Made by a program: the position numbers and the translations under genes. From assembly GCA_029783825.1 (NCBI GenBank), contig JAREIK010002450.1, positions 2,656,039-2,720,038 on the forward strand: a stretch of DNA of 64,000 nucleotides, read 5' to 3'. Below, in pieces: positions 36,601 to 47,700 of this stretch (its first letter is position 1; every line of letters starts with the position of its first letter). The stretch is from Sapria himalayana (lineage: Eukaryota > Streptophyta > Magnoliopsida > Malpighiales > Rafflesiaceae). The notes beneath the pieces are model-generated. The model ran no database searches, was not told where the DNA came from, and worked only from the letters and a program-made list of their open reading frames with translations.

Positions 36601-38479
36601 GAACAATTACAATTCATCTCACTTAATCTGATCTAAAAATTCTATATAAAAATATAAGAAGTAAAAACAATGTCATAATCTTATTGCTTCGTAAAATAAT
36701 TAATAGTAAATCAATTATGATAAAAATCTGGTACATATAAACTACTCATTAAAGAGAGGATCAACTTTGATATTGTTATGCCTCATCACATATATAATAG
36801 TGTAATTGTCCGCTATAATATGAGAAGTTTTGTATTGAATAAAATAAGAAATAAAAGTGTGATTATCTTTATTGGGCAAACTTGCTCCTAAATTTATTAT
36901 ACAAGAATAATGAATGAGATGCTGAGTAAAAAGTATGGTGGTTATATATTTTTTTGAACTAGTAGTACCAAAGAATAAGGTCTGGCATACTTCTCAATTG
37001 CAAAAAGTATCAGTGTAGCCTAACCAAAATCATTTTTGTTGTAGAACCAAATTGATTGGATTTAGTAGTATGTTATATAGTTTATGAATCTTAAAAAATG
37101 TATTGTAATGTTGAGTGCAATATCTTAATTTTTCATAAAAATAATATGTTACTTATACCTTTTTGTCTCTCAAATTACATCTTTTAGGTTTGTTAGCTCT
37201 CTCATTATTACTGTGTGATATAAATGTTGTAATTTTATGATTGATCATTACAACTCTACTTGATTAAGGTATAGTCGTGGTTGCTTGATTTACTCTGATA
37301 AATTTTTAAAGAAGTATTATATCTCCAAGAATTTGTATCCGTGAAATAATATATTGCTCTTCTAATTAATTATGTAAAGGATGCTATAAATTTACTTTTC
37401 GAATCTCTTTAATATATTTTGATCTATTAATACAAGCATCACAATAATATTTCACTCCGATAATTGTGTTTAAATCTCATAATGCGTTGTCTTGTGTTGA
37501 TTGGTCATTATTATACATTAGAAACTAAGTAATATTATTATATAAATAAAATATTTTTGAAGAATACAGCAAAATAATTAAGTGTGAAACTCTCTTGCAA
37601 ATTTTTCAAGATTCATTCCAACTTGATATGTTGTGATCAATCACTTGCCATGGGTGCATTAGTAATTATATGTTAATCATCATCTACTCATCTGTGTTAA
37701 TTTGAGACAAGTTTTTCAATAAATGGCTCACCAACTTTTAAGCCATAAATCAGATCCTCAGCTACGTATACTAAAAGAAGTATATATTCTCTTAATTTTT
37801 ACTAGGTTATCTTAAATAGTCACAGATTGATACTTATTATTTTTTTATTTTCAACATGGTATATATATACACAAAGATCAACTGAAAATAATAACTTGTA
37901 CAGATCATCATGATTTTATGTGAACTTTTTAAAAGTATATATTTTAACTAGTTGTGTTGCATACATATATTTAAGATCATGTATTGATGGGATGCCAAGT
38001 ATCTTTGTCTAAAGATAATAGATTAGGCCTTGGGTTTGACGCTTACCATATGTTCTCTTTAACTTTTGTGGGTAAATCTATCAAGATCTTATTCTTTTTC
38101 AAATCACATATTAAAACGAGAGTCTTATGTATTATGTATGTTTGACTTCCAAAGATTTCAAGTAATTTAAAAATACTAATTTTTTGTTTTGCGGCTAAAA
38201 TAATTTTTGGCATTGGTTTTGTGTCATCTCTACTATGTCAGTTATCCTGAGGATCATTTTCGTGCACCTTGAAAAATTTTGAAACACCAAAAAATTTGTT
38301 TTTTGAAGTCTTACGGCCATGAAATATTTATGAGAAAACTAAAATACCCATTGTATGTGACTATTTTTGGGTTATAGTACAACGGTGTTATTGATGTATT
38401 GCTCCCACAAACTATCGGAAATTACAATCCGCTTTCTGCATGTGCATCCTAATACCTCTTCCATCTTGTTAGAAATTAT
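33681..38479. other. AT-rich DNA with decayed copia sequence
   Basis: No intact frame survives. The stretch at about 34890-35380 is a diverged direct repeat of about 52150-52580. In both, a plus-strand sequence resembling the end of copia RNase H (CHF-like HKRK or IKEK, then KLGM-like) passes into an LTR-like AT-rich segment. The stretch from about 36400 to 38470 lies on the internal side of the minus-strand LTR at 38492 and shares phrases with 52900-54190, so it is probably the gag-pol remnant of a minus-strand copia element. Confidence 0.4.
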
Positions 38480-38800
38480 GTTTTGATACCATTTTGAATG
38501 CTTGTCTAGTTAGGGTTAGGATTAGGTTATGCATCAGAAAGACAAAATCATAGATAGGAGAAATGACATGAAAGAAGTTAGAATTTTGTTATAATAAAAA
38601 ATTAAGTTTAGGATACAATATATATATATATATATATAGTTTGATGTAGCCTACAAGTTGGGTGCTACTAAACAATAAAAAAATACAAGACGAAGTAAAG
38701 TGTATAAATAAAATAAACCAAACCGCAAGAATGTTCAAGAAATTGAAGTTTGTTATTTTACTAGTATTTAAATATTTAATTTGCATTGTTCTCTTCTTTT
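38480..38800 (-). mobile_element. Copia 5' LTR remnant with primer-binding site, minus strand
   Basis: The minus strand of 38480-38491 reads TGGTATCAAAAC, close to the copia primer-binding site TGGTATCAGAGC. The sequence above it (38492 to roughly 38750) contains the GTTGGGTGCTAC plus A-rich block (about 38655-38690) also found in the LTRs at 51.27, 54.35, 57.37, 58.03 and 60.74 kb. The outer LTR edge is unclear but must lie within about 60 bp of the splice acceptor at 38807. A (TA)n run sits at about 38620-38638. Confidence 0.55.
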
Positions 38801-38807
38801 GTTATAG

Positions 38808-38891
38808 GTAGCACTATGGTTAAAGCAAAATGGTTATACCAGTGGTTTTGCTGTTGGTGATACCGTTCCATATATTGTTTGCTGTGAGCAG
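38808..38891 (+). CDS. POLA1: DNA polymerase alpha catalytic subunit, exon B (28 codons)
   Basis: The exon encodes VALWLKQNGY, GDTVPYIVC and CEQ, the segment of POLA1 just beyond the polymerase core. The GDTVxYxxC block is shared between plant and animal POLA1. The acceptor is TTATAG at 38802-38807 and the donor is GTTCAT at 38892, a GT with a weak following consensus. The exon is phase 0 at both ends, so it joins in frame to the exons at 14723 and 38999. It sits close to a minus-strand copia LTR on its upstream side. Confidence 0.93.
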
Positions 38892-38998
38892 GTTCATGCT
38901 TTTGCAGTTCTGGCTTTTATATGAATTAAATTTGTAATGCTTTATGTGGTAATTGAAGCATATTGTTTTTATATGTACCTTTTATTATTGGCAAACAG
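38892..38998 (+). other. POLA1 short intron (107 bp)
   Basis: GTTCAT donor and CAAACAG acceptor. It has normal plant intron size and a T-rich interior, and contains no repeat. Confidence 0.88.
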
Positions 38999-39202
38999 GG
39001 AACCTGTTCACGAAGTCTAAAAGGTGTTGCTCAACGTTCTAGGCATCCTGATGAACTGAAAAAGGATGAAGGAAAATGGATGGTTGATATAGAATACTAC
39101 CTGTCACAACAAATTCATCCTGTAGTATCACGATTGTGCTCTTCTATTCAGGGTACTAGTCCAGAGCTTTTGGCTGGTTGTTTGGGTCTTGATTCATCTA
39201 AG
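38999..39202 (+). CDS. POLA1: DNA polymerase alpha catalytic subunit, exon C (68 codons)
   Basis: The exon carries the strongest POLA1 signature in the window: AQRSRHPDELKKDEGKW, DIEYYLSQQIHPVVSRLC, then IQGTSPELLAGCLGLDSSK. YYL-QQIHPVV-R is conserved from animals to plants and links the polymerase domain to the C-terminal zinc region. The acceptor is CAAACAG ending at 38998 and the donor is GTAACA at 39203. Phase is 0 at both ends. No stop, frameshift or odd residue is present, which supports a functional gene. Protein made from this exon belongs to the four-subunit polymerase alpha-primase. Confidence 0.96.
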
Positions 39203-39275
39203 GTAACAGCATGAAAATATCTGCATGGTGAATCTTCTGTGGCTATCAAATTTTGACACATTATTGGGTTTCCAG
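39203..39275 (+). other. POLA1 short intron (73 bp)
   Basis: GTAACA donor and TTTCCAG acceptor, near the lower size limit for plant introns. It contains no repeat. Confidence 0.88.
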
Positions 39276-39349
39276 TTTCAAAGTAAATTAATTGATTCTC
39301 AGAGTAATGATTCCTCCTCATTCACATTTGATATGACTGATGATGAGAG
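39276..39349 (+). CDS. POLA1: DNA polymerase alpha catalytic subunit, exon D (74 bp)
   Basis: The exon reads FQSKLIDSQSNDSSSFTF and DMTDDER, the variable Ser-rich linker before the zinc domain; DDEER or a similar acidic end precedes YRSCEPL in plant POLA1. The acceptor is TTTCCAG at 39269-39275 and the donor is GTAATG at 39350. The exon ends after two bases of a codon (AG). The next exon starts with A, completing an Arg codon across the 15.3-kb intron. That phase match is good evidence that the distant exon belongs to this gene. Confidence 0.93.
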
Positions 39350-39554
39350 GTAATGTTTTGTTCTTTCCATCTATTCATTAATCTTTTATAGCATTGAAAA
39401 ACATTTATTAATCTTTTAAGGCAGCTGTACTCCCCCATTGATCAATTCTTTGACTCAGAGTAAGAATTTGTTTTGAAATTGGAGCAATTGCTCTAACAAA
39501 TGCTTTTGTCATTTCATTTTGATACATGTTCTAGTAAATATTATTCTTCATCAA

Positions 39555-40015
39555 TAGAGGTGTCAAACGGGACGTGTCAGGCCGGGCCGGCCCATTTTTT
39601 TCAGGCCCGACCGTGCTTTCTTGCCGGGCCGAGCACGACACTGTTACTGTACTGTGCCGTGTCTAGGCCGGCACGGTTTTGTGGGGGTTCGGCCAGGCAT
39701 GGGCCCACGACACGATCCACCGGGTTAGGCCCGGTCGGGCCGAATCCTAAATTAAAAAAAAATTAGGGATTCGGCCCACCCAAAACCCTAATTAAAAAAA
39801 AATAGGATTTGGCCCCGCCCGAAACCCAAATTTAAAAAAAAAATAGGGTTTCGGCACCCCCATAACCCTAATTTAAAAAAAAATTGATTCGGCATGGTAC
39901 CGTGCCTGGCAAAACACTGCACGATGCCCGGTTGGCCTCGGCACGGCACGGCATGATTGTGCCGTGGCCAGGCAAGGCACGAGCCAGGGCACGGGAAATT
40001 CCACTGACACATCTA
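39555..40015. mobile_element. Non-autonomous hAT element (461 bp)
   Basis: The ends are TAGAGGTGTCAAAC (39555) and CTGACACATCTA (ending 40015). The target duplication is TTCATCAA (39547-39554) and TGCATCAA (40016-40023), 7 of 8 identical. The interior has GC-rich subterminal sequence on both sides of a short tandem repeat at 39730-39895. It encodes no transposase. It starts only 205 bp after exon D. Confidence 0.92.
39730..39895. repeat. Tandem repeat, about 50-55 bp unit, three to four copies
   Basis: Each unit carries GGATTCGGCC or a variant, then CCCAAAACCCTAA or a variant, then a TTAAAAAAAAATTAGG-like A-rich spacer. It lies in the middle of the hAT element at 39555-40015. One related unit (ATTAGGATTTGGC) is present in the nested element at 6014-6579, so the amplification is specific to this copy. 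Confidence 0.8.
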
Positions 40016-40023
40016 TGCATCAA

Positions 40024-42557
40024 TCAAAAGGTCATTTGTGCTTTTTAAATCGTTTTTCATAAGTGGCACATATATACAAGCATGTTCAAACAAACATAGA
40101 CACACACACACACACACGATGTGTGTGTGGTTGCATCCATGTGGTTTTCTTATAAAAATAAAGTATAGATTGAGCAGTTTTAGATCATAATAAAAATAAA
40201 AAAATTAAAATAATCTACGTGGCCTACATGTATTAATAAGATATAAATAGATACACTATAAATTGTAACACCTCTCGTCATATTAATATCTAAAGGTTCA
40301 GAATACCAAGTTTAGAGGAATGAAAAAAGTAATTTAAGATCTTTTTGAGGCTTCAATGAATATGTATTTATGATGCTTTATTATTTGATTATATGTTATA
40401 GTAATAATCTAATTTTATTTGTGTTTAGTTTACTTGTGAAATATCAAATTAGAAATTATATGTCTTATTACATGACTGTCATGGTAAATAATAGAGAGAA
40501 AAAGTTAGTTGTCCAATTTCCTCAAGTATGTACTAGATCCAAATTATCTCGTAGGTAATTCTTGTCATTGTTTTAAACTCTATATCTATTCTTAATCTTT
40601 AAATAATAGTGTATTTTATTTTTTTAGAGAAAATTATTTTAAAGAAAAATACAAAAACTTATCTTAGATTTTATCTTAGCATAAATTGGCTTTCAATTGG
40701 AATCTAAATATTTGGTCAATTATAAGTACTCATAATAATTAAAAAAGATTTGAATTTTTGGATATTTTTTTTACATATAACTGCATATGCTAAATATAAC
40801 GCAGTAATAATTAAATAATTAATTTTTTTTATGATTTTTCTCTAAGTATATAGTCAATATGAGAAGTTATATCAAATAAGAAATCTGTGTATGGATCAAT
40901 ATGAATATATTCATATGCACAACCCATAAAGTTCAATCTCTTTATAAGGATTAATTATATATATTTTCTATGATAAGATCATCTTTAGGAATATATGAAT
41001 ACTATCTTAAGAAAAAAATTAGTCTTTGAAGATTATTTATTTGGAATTATAATTAAAAATTTTTTTGAGTTGATTAATTTTTAATTCAGTCTCCCTTAAT
41101 TAGGATATTTCTTACTTATATAATAAGTAAGACCATATAGCCATTAAAATTCTTTTGGATAAATAAAGAAAAATTTATAAGATACTTGTGTAATCCAAAA
41201 TAGGTAATTTTTACTGATAATCTTATAAATCAGATTTTTAGTGATTATTTCAGGTTATATAATATATTTCATAATTTATAAATTATATATGATTATGTTG
41301 CTCAAAATAAATGAGGCTACTCTTGGTACACATTCTAAATATCAAAGTTGTGAAATGTGTAAGGTGCACTAAGATGCAAAGATTTCTTGGAGCCTTAAGG
41401 TGCAATGAGTCCTTGATGTGAGCTTTTTTATGTAAGGCACATCTTATTTTTCATATATATTTTTAAAAATATAATCAAATATGATGAGCCTCGCCTGTGG
41501 AGATATTCGCACTTTAGGGAAGGCACGCCTGCATACAGGTACCCCTTGCCCCAATGCGAGATGCTATGTATGAGTTTCACCTATCTGAGCCTAGGTATGC
41601 CTTTCACAAACATGCTAAAGATATCCTAGTAATTCACATAAAATATCTAAATGAACTCTATTGTTATAAGTCTCACATTAAGGTAATCATCTAAATAGGT
41701 TTTCAAATTGAAAACCTACTTGTAACCAATAATACATCTTCTTGTAAGTCGTTGTTCAAGTTCATAAATTTATTAGAGTAAAAGAAATTTAACTCTTTCA
41801 ATATGATGCAGTATTATCTTGTGTGAGATAATATTTTTGAAAAAAGATTTTAATATTTAATTACTAAAAATAATAATAATAATAATAATGTATACAATAA
41901 TACTTGTAAGATCTGATTTTGAGTACAACTTATCTTTCTTTTTTTGAAGAGTGATCATTAAATCCAAATCAGAAGGTTCGGTTGCATAGTTATTTTGTTT
42001 CTCACTTGACTCTTTTTTAATTTGAATGAATTGAGTGTCTCATCCTCCTAGTATAAACTTAAAGTATTATGTGATCATATCTTTCAAATTTTGATTCATT
42101 ATGAGTCTAACTTTAGTAGATCCATGTTTATAATGTTATTTGATGTGGAAGAGATTTTCTCTATTAGGAAATTTAATTTTCTCTAGAGTCAAGATAACTT
42201 ATATTTGTTCGTATATATAGTGATTCTATAACAGTGTTTTTATAATTTTGACAAACAAGTTATGATGTAGCAACAAGTGACTATATTTTGTAGTTGGAGG
42301 TTCAAGCATGACTATTAAGAAATAAAGAAAATTAATGTGTGTGGATGTATATTTTGGAATCTTATTCTTTTTAAGTTTATTAAAAATAACTTTTGTTTAA
42401 ACGGCAACATAAATATTTACTAAAATTATTTTACTTTGATAAAAAATATTTGTATCATATTTAGTATTAAAATATCCATTAAAATCACATCTTTAATATC
42501 AAATTGTCTCATTCTAAAGAGAAATTGTGAACAAAGTAATTATTCTCAAAATTCTTT
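40024..42557 (-). mobile_element. Copia pol relic, minus strand, left part
   Basis: From about 40600 to 42500 the sequence follows, with many changes, that of 61100-62600 (shared landmarks: GAGGCTACTCTTGGTACAC-like, TAGTATAAACTTAAAG-like, GAGACTCAT-like). A small AGTTGTGAAA-ended element interrupts it at 41346-41630. The copia sequence resumes after the two hAT elements, from 43661. No frame is open. A (CA)n run at about 40100-40116 and an AAT run at 41873-41888 are present. Confidence 0.45.
41346..41630. mobile_element. Small AGTTGTGAAA-ended element (about 285 bp)
   Basis: The ends are CAAAGTTGTGAAATGTG and GCCTTTCACAAACATG, imperfect inverted repeats matching those of the element at 15618-17810. 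Its left half is the reverse complement of that element's right end, including the phrases TTATGTAAGGCAC and AAAAATATAATCAA. It interrupts minus-strand copia sequence that is continuous at 61730-61790. A convincing duplication was not found. Confidence 0.65.
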
Positions 42558-42565
42558 GTGGTAGA

Positions 42566-43018
42566 TAGAGGTGCCAAACCAGCTGCCGGCTCATTTTTTT
42601 TGGGCCCAATAGGGCTATCGTGTTATGCCAGGCACGGCAGGCTACAGTGCCATGCCTTGCCTGGCACGCCACGGTTCTTTGAACGGCATGCTCAGCATGG
42701 GCCCGTTGCAGGAAACCTGCTTGGGTTTGGGCTGGTTCGGGTTGGTTCAGTCGGCTGGTTTGGTCGACTGGTTCGGGTCGAGCCGTCGCCTCATTGAGTG
42801 TGCCGAGCAGATGCATGTCGAGGATCGCCCCGTCGTCCCCTCATCAAGCTTCGCTTGGTACAGATCCCCCTTGCAATGACTGGCAGGGCACGTGGGACGA
42901 AAACTCTCGGCCCAGCACGACATGACTCGTACTGACCGTGCACCCTACACGGGCCAGGCGCTCCTGAAATGGGCCGTGCTTTTGGTCAGGCCCGGGCTTG
43001 GCTTGTTTGACACCTCTA
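42566..43018. mobile_element. Non-autonomous hAT element, first of an abutting pair (453 bp)
   Basis: The ends are TAGAGGTGCCAAAC (42566) and GTTTGACACCTCTA (ending 43018). Flanks are GTGGTAGA (42558-42565) and GTGGTAGT (43019-43026), 7 of 8 identical. The interior is GC-rich subterminal sequence without transposase. The right duplication is also the left flank of the next hAT element. Confidence 0.92.
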
Positions 43019-43025
43019 GTGGTAG

Positions 43026-43652
43026 TAGAGGTGTCAAATGGGTCATGTCATGCTGGCACGACCCTTTTTAACTAGTCACGGCCATACCGATGTGTTGTGC
43101 CATACCCGGCACGATATTATTCATTTGTCATGCCATGCAGGACAAAGGAATCAGTTGGTCGGCCTTGCATTACATGGTGGCATGGCCAAGTGCAATTCCA
43201 TGATGACCCATGCCAAGTCATGCTGAACAGTGCCAAGTCATTCCACACCATCTCTATCGGAATTCATTGCGTGAAAATGTTACAGGTGACCAGCTTATGT
43301 GATTGTCAATTGCAATCGGCCATGTAAACAAAATCTTGTTTACGTTACCAGATTTTTTTAAAAAAATAATTCGCCTTGTTAGGTAGTCACTCAATATGAT
43401 TTGATCTGTGACCCATAGCTGGTCCCTGGTCCATAGGTTGGTCGATCGTGCCATCGGACTAGATACACAGGTCATGCCTAGCCCAGCACGTGGCACGGCT
43501 CTCGTCAACCCAGCAATGAACGAACCATGCAATTGGGCGGCTCGGTTCAGGACCAATCATCATTCTGGACCATGCCATGTCGAGTCAGGCATGGCTGAAC
43601 CATGTCATACCATGGGCCTTGCCTAGGCCACCCGGCCTGGTTGACACCTTTA
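43026..43652. mobile_element. Non-autonomous hAT element, second of an abutting pair (627 bp)
   Basis: The ends are TAGAGGTGTCAAAT (43026) and GTTGACACCTTTA (ending 43652). The right flank is GTGGTTGG (43653-43660), a third copy of the GTGGT(A/T)G target seen at 42558 and 43019. The middle (about 43250-43400) is AT-rich and differs from the GC-rich ends. No transposase is present. Confidence 0.88.
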
Positions 43653-43660
43653 GTGGTTGG

Positions 43661-45202
43661 TTAAAAAATGTCTCTCGTTCCTAGGATGCATGATCTAAAA
43701 GATAAATTATGTGAAGTTTAAATTGATAAATAAAAATATTTAGTTGTGAAGATAATTTTTAATTATAATATTTTCAAAAAATATTTTGAAATATTTTCTT
43801 CAAATAGGAGAGCATGATTTATCTAAAATATTTGTGATCTATGTAGTATATCCTAACTATATATAATATATATTCTAATTTGTTGTTAATTTGTATTCTT
43901 AGTTTTTTAATTAATTTTTTATAATTTTATGAAATATCTAAAATATAAAAAATACATGTGATCTAATACGAAACAAAATTATTACTATAAATCATGAGTA
44001 GTTATAAATAAATGTAATTATATCTAATGTCCGCTCGGATCATGTCTCTACTAGGTGCTCGTACATATGAGTTTATAAGATGGAATGCATATTTACATAC
44101 ACTAGCCTAATTTCAAGGATATGACGTTTTTATATATTTTCCTAATTAATATTACTCATTTTTTAGAGTAAAAATGTATTTAAGAGTTGGGTAAAATATT
44201 TTCATCTTGAGCAATGATGAGTGATCAAGATAAAAATATACAAACAAATGATGTAACACACTTAAATACCTTTCATAAATTTTTGTTGTTGAAGATTAGA
44301 TATATAGTCCCCCTTGCTTAATTTCAAAGGAGATATTCCTTTGAGTTTTTTTATCCTGCAAATAAAAATTAAAATAATAAAAAATAAGGTTATAATTTGA
44401 TTATTTGGAAATATAATTTAATAAAATAAAATTAGTTAGACAATCAAGAATATGTAAAATATATGAAAGAAATAAAGAATCAAAATGAGTTTTACCGTAT
44501 CAACTAAATTTTGAAGAATTGCTATTGACTTTCACAATTCAAAGAATAGGAAATATAACTAGTAAAAGGATAACGATCACTTGTAATATTAATATTAATT
44601 CTTGAGTTAATTCATGAGAATGAAATAGATGAATGAAATACAAGAGCAATAATACTTGGTGGTCGGAGTAGGCATGTTGTTGTTCCATTGGGGAATATTC
44701 CTGAATCTCTCTGTCATATGTTATGGTGGAAGACCCTATGAGAACCCCTTGATGAATTTGGTAAATGACCTATCTTTGGTGTTCTTGATCTCCTTTCTAG
44801 AATTACCTCTCTTTGGTGTGACCTAATATCTTGTCGTAAGTATATTAAACTAAGACTAACTTACTTATGGTCTTTGTGATGATTAGTATTCTCTCAGTTA
44901 CTAGTAAGTATAAAATATGATGCCTCTTCTCATATAAGTTAAATTGGCTATCATATAATTTTGCTTTGGTGAGAGATTCTCTATTATCCAAAAATTGGCT
45001 ACAAAACCCAAAAAATATTTGTATACGTAAAAGTTTCTCTAATTGTATTACTATCTTAGTAATCTTAGTCTTGATTGTAAATTACTTAGTTGTTTTGTAT
45101 CATCTATTTGTGTTGTTTAAAATATTTGTAATGATGTTGTAAACTCATATAAAGTCTTGCATGTCGTCAAAGATGAAAAACTGATGCTAACTTTACCTCA
45201 AT
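43661..45202 (-). mobile_element. Copia relic, minus strand, right part
   Basis: This continues the minus-strand copia sequence interrupted by the hAT pair. The stretch 43960-44260 parallels 63220-63530 (TAGTTATAAATAAA-like; GAGTGATCAAGATAAAAATA-like). Beyond about 44600 the match to the 61-63.9 kb copy cannot be followed and the sequence is anonymous. Confidence 0.4.
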
Positions 45203-45882
45203 TAGGAGTGGCAAGTGGGGCGGGCGGCCCGGGCAGGGCCCGAGGCACGGCTTGACTAAGCCGTTCCTAGCCCTGCATGGCATGGTACAGAACTGTGCTT
45301 GGAATGTGCCATGCCGACTTTAGGCACGGCTTGCGCCGTGCTGGGTTTGGGGGTGTCGGGCCTCGTGCTGAGCCTTGCACGACCATGCTGCCTAGCACTT
45401 AGGCGTGGTTCAGCGGTACGGTAGGCTATTATGCCCCATAACTTGGACTGGGTTTCAGGCACTGTCTGGTTGGATCTTGCCTTACCAACCCATGTCCAAC
45501 TAGACAGCACCCGAAACCCATCATGTATTTGACTGAGGACATCTGGGTTGCACTATCCAGGCCCATGTGAACATGCCATGCACGGCGCATGTTTTCCCTC
45601 CCCCTAGAGTTGAGCGCCCGAGCCAAACCTTTTGGAACCAAACTAATGGCTAACCTAACGCTCCAAATTATTTAAAAAAAATTGAGTGCATCCAGGCTGT
45701 TGGATGTACTTCCAACGGCTAGGGCAGAAGATCCGATAGTTGTCAGCTTTAAACCCTATTTAATTATTAAAAAAAATTCAAAAAATAAAAAAAAAATTTA
45801 ATTCTTTTTGTCATATTTATAATGTTTCTTTCATATCTCTCATCCTCATTTCCACTACTACATGTTAATTTTGCTCATGTCT
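45203..45882. mobile_element. hAT 5' fragment (hAT-2 subfamily)
   Basis: The terminus TAGGAGTGGCAAG at 45203 is followed by GC-rich subterminal sequence that matches 15236-15617 (for example CCGTTCCTAGCCC against CGTTCCTCGCCC). A segment matching the 28830-28930 region of hAT-3 follows (GTTGGATGTACTTCC-like; ACGGCTAGGGCAGAA-like). No transposase remains. A smaller hAT element inserted at 45891, and the host fragment cannot be followed beyond it. Confidence 0.65.
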
Positions 45883-45890
45883 ATTTTACC

Positions 45891-46280
45891 TAGAGGTGTC
45901 AAATGGGCAGGGGTCAGCCCGGCCCAACACGGGCATGGCATGTTATAGTGTCGTCTCCCGGCCCATCGTGTCATGCTGGCACTTAGGCACAGCACATGAC
46001 CACGCATCAAATGTGGTTAATACGATGCCTGACAGGCGAGGCTCGCCGAGCCCCAATAGGGTGAAGACGCACGACAACGCAGCGGTGAGCCACAGAAACC
46101 TTACTTTTTAAAAAAAAAAGTAAGGCCCGACCCGAACCAGGCCAAACCCGGTGATTTTCAGCCGCGGGTCTGTGCCGGGCCTGCACGAAACAATAACTGT
46201 GCCTAGCATGGCATGATAGCCCGGTTGGGCAACCTAAAACTGGGCTGGGCCATGCAGGGCCGTCCCATTTGACAGCTCTA
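45891..46280. mobile_element. Nested non-autonomous hAT element (390 bp)
   Basis: The ends are TAGAGGTGTCAAAT (45891) and ATTTGACAGCTCTA (ending 46280). A perfect 8-bp duplication, ATTTTACC, flanks it at 45883-45890 and 46281-46288. It is GC-rich throughout apart from a short A run near 46110. It encodes no transposase. Confidence 0.94.
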
Positions 46281-46288
46281 ATTTTACC

Positions 46289-47700
46289 CCAATAACGATG
46301 ACTTGATCCCCACAACCTCACTTTTTGTTGTTGTCATTGTGTCCGGCTTTTATCTATCACCACGTGTGCCTTCATCTTTGCTCAAATAAATCATTGTGCA
46401 TGCATTGTGTTGGTACAATGCACACAAATATATCCTTAGTATTTGTAAATATTACCCACACCTAATTAAGATTAAATTTTTCATAGGTTAATATGATGCT
46501 CTGCTACAATATAATGATGAAAAATAATTCTAACACTTTGAATAAAAATTATACATTAGATACACTTATATAATGAGTAAAAATGATTGAGGTAGTCTAT
46601 CAGTTGCTCCTATTAAAAGTACAAAATAAAAATAAAAATAAAAAAATAAAACTATTACAACATATTATGAAAATGTTTAGAGAAAATATGTTGTAATATA
46701 ACATGTTCTGCAGAGTTATAATGTACACTCTTTGCAATTCAAGTCTAAAATATAACATGGATTAGCTATTGTTCATTCATATTTTTTGCAAAGTTATTTC
46801 ACATATTTTATAATATTCCAACTTGAATGATCTTTAATCTTGTAGGAAAGAATACAATATCATTAATTTATGAAGAATATCTTATTAAAAATTTTATCAA
46901 TAAAATAAATGGTATAAAATCTATAAGAATAAAAAAATTACAATGCACTAAAATTCTATCGTGCTCTCTCTTAGATTAAAATTATTAGGTTGGAGCATTT
47001 CAATTTTATATATAAATTTTTTGAATGTTGAGATTCATAATGATTTTGTAAATATATCTGTTAAATTATTACTTGTGTATATTTGTTTGATATCATTTTC
47101 ATCATTTTTCTAGAGTTAATGTCTATAAAATAATTTTAGTGAGATATGTTTGGTTTTATTTTTCTTGATTTATCCTCATTTGATATGTGCAATACTTATT
47201 GTATTATTTACAAATAAGATTGTTTGATTATCTTTGATATAATGAGTCTACATTATTTTTGAAAATGGTAGATCATAAATCGTAATCATATGCATTCATG
47301 AATTATTTTGTTAATTATAAGAATTTTTGAATGATTTAATAATGTGGTCATCATTATCTACTTGATAGATTTCTATAATATAATAGTTTCGTTGTAACTA
47401 AAAACATCCTCACTTTATGATGTGAATTTATGTAGATTTAAAATATATTCTGAATTTTTATATCTTATTAGTTTTTATTTCAGCTCATTAAAGTAAAATA
47501 GATCTATATTAGGTGTTTTTTGAAAATCCCACAATGCATGTTTGATTGTATTCCAGTGTCTTTTGGTTGTAGTAGAACTTTACGAACCCAATAAATTAAA
47601 AAAATAATAATATTTGAATGAGTATAATTAGCAAGGTACATAAATGTACTAATAGCTCTAAGATATGAAATTTTATAATCAAATAATTTCACTTTTTTCA
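46289..47700 (-). mobile_element. Copia relic: RNase H end and 3' LTR, minus strand
   Basis: The minus strand around 47041-47064 reads LTDIFTKS, the conserved end of copia RNase H (usual form ADIFTK). It is followed by STFKKFIYKI and REST, also typical. Below it the LTR-like block with TGAGGTAGTCTATCAGTTGCTCC and A-rich sequence (about 46590-46650) is the family LTR motif. The frame is interrupted. The outer boundaries are not resolved. Confidence 0.6.

Larger units (their letters stand above)
14837..38807 (+). other. POLA1 giant intron (23,971 bp)
   Basis: The donor is GTGAGT at 14837 and the acceptor is TTATAG ending at 38807. The intron holds hAT elements, an AGTTGTGAAAGG-ended element, copia relics, long microsatellites and AT-rich filler, and no other host gene was seen. 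The exons on either side join in phase 0. Within the visible exon set it is the longest intron, and it separates 38 codons from the next 28. Confidence 0.85.

Noticed and set aside
45256..46321. Several 70-104 codon frames
   Set aside because: They fall in GC-rich hAT ends; the same kind of frame appears in every other hAT end in the window.
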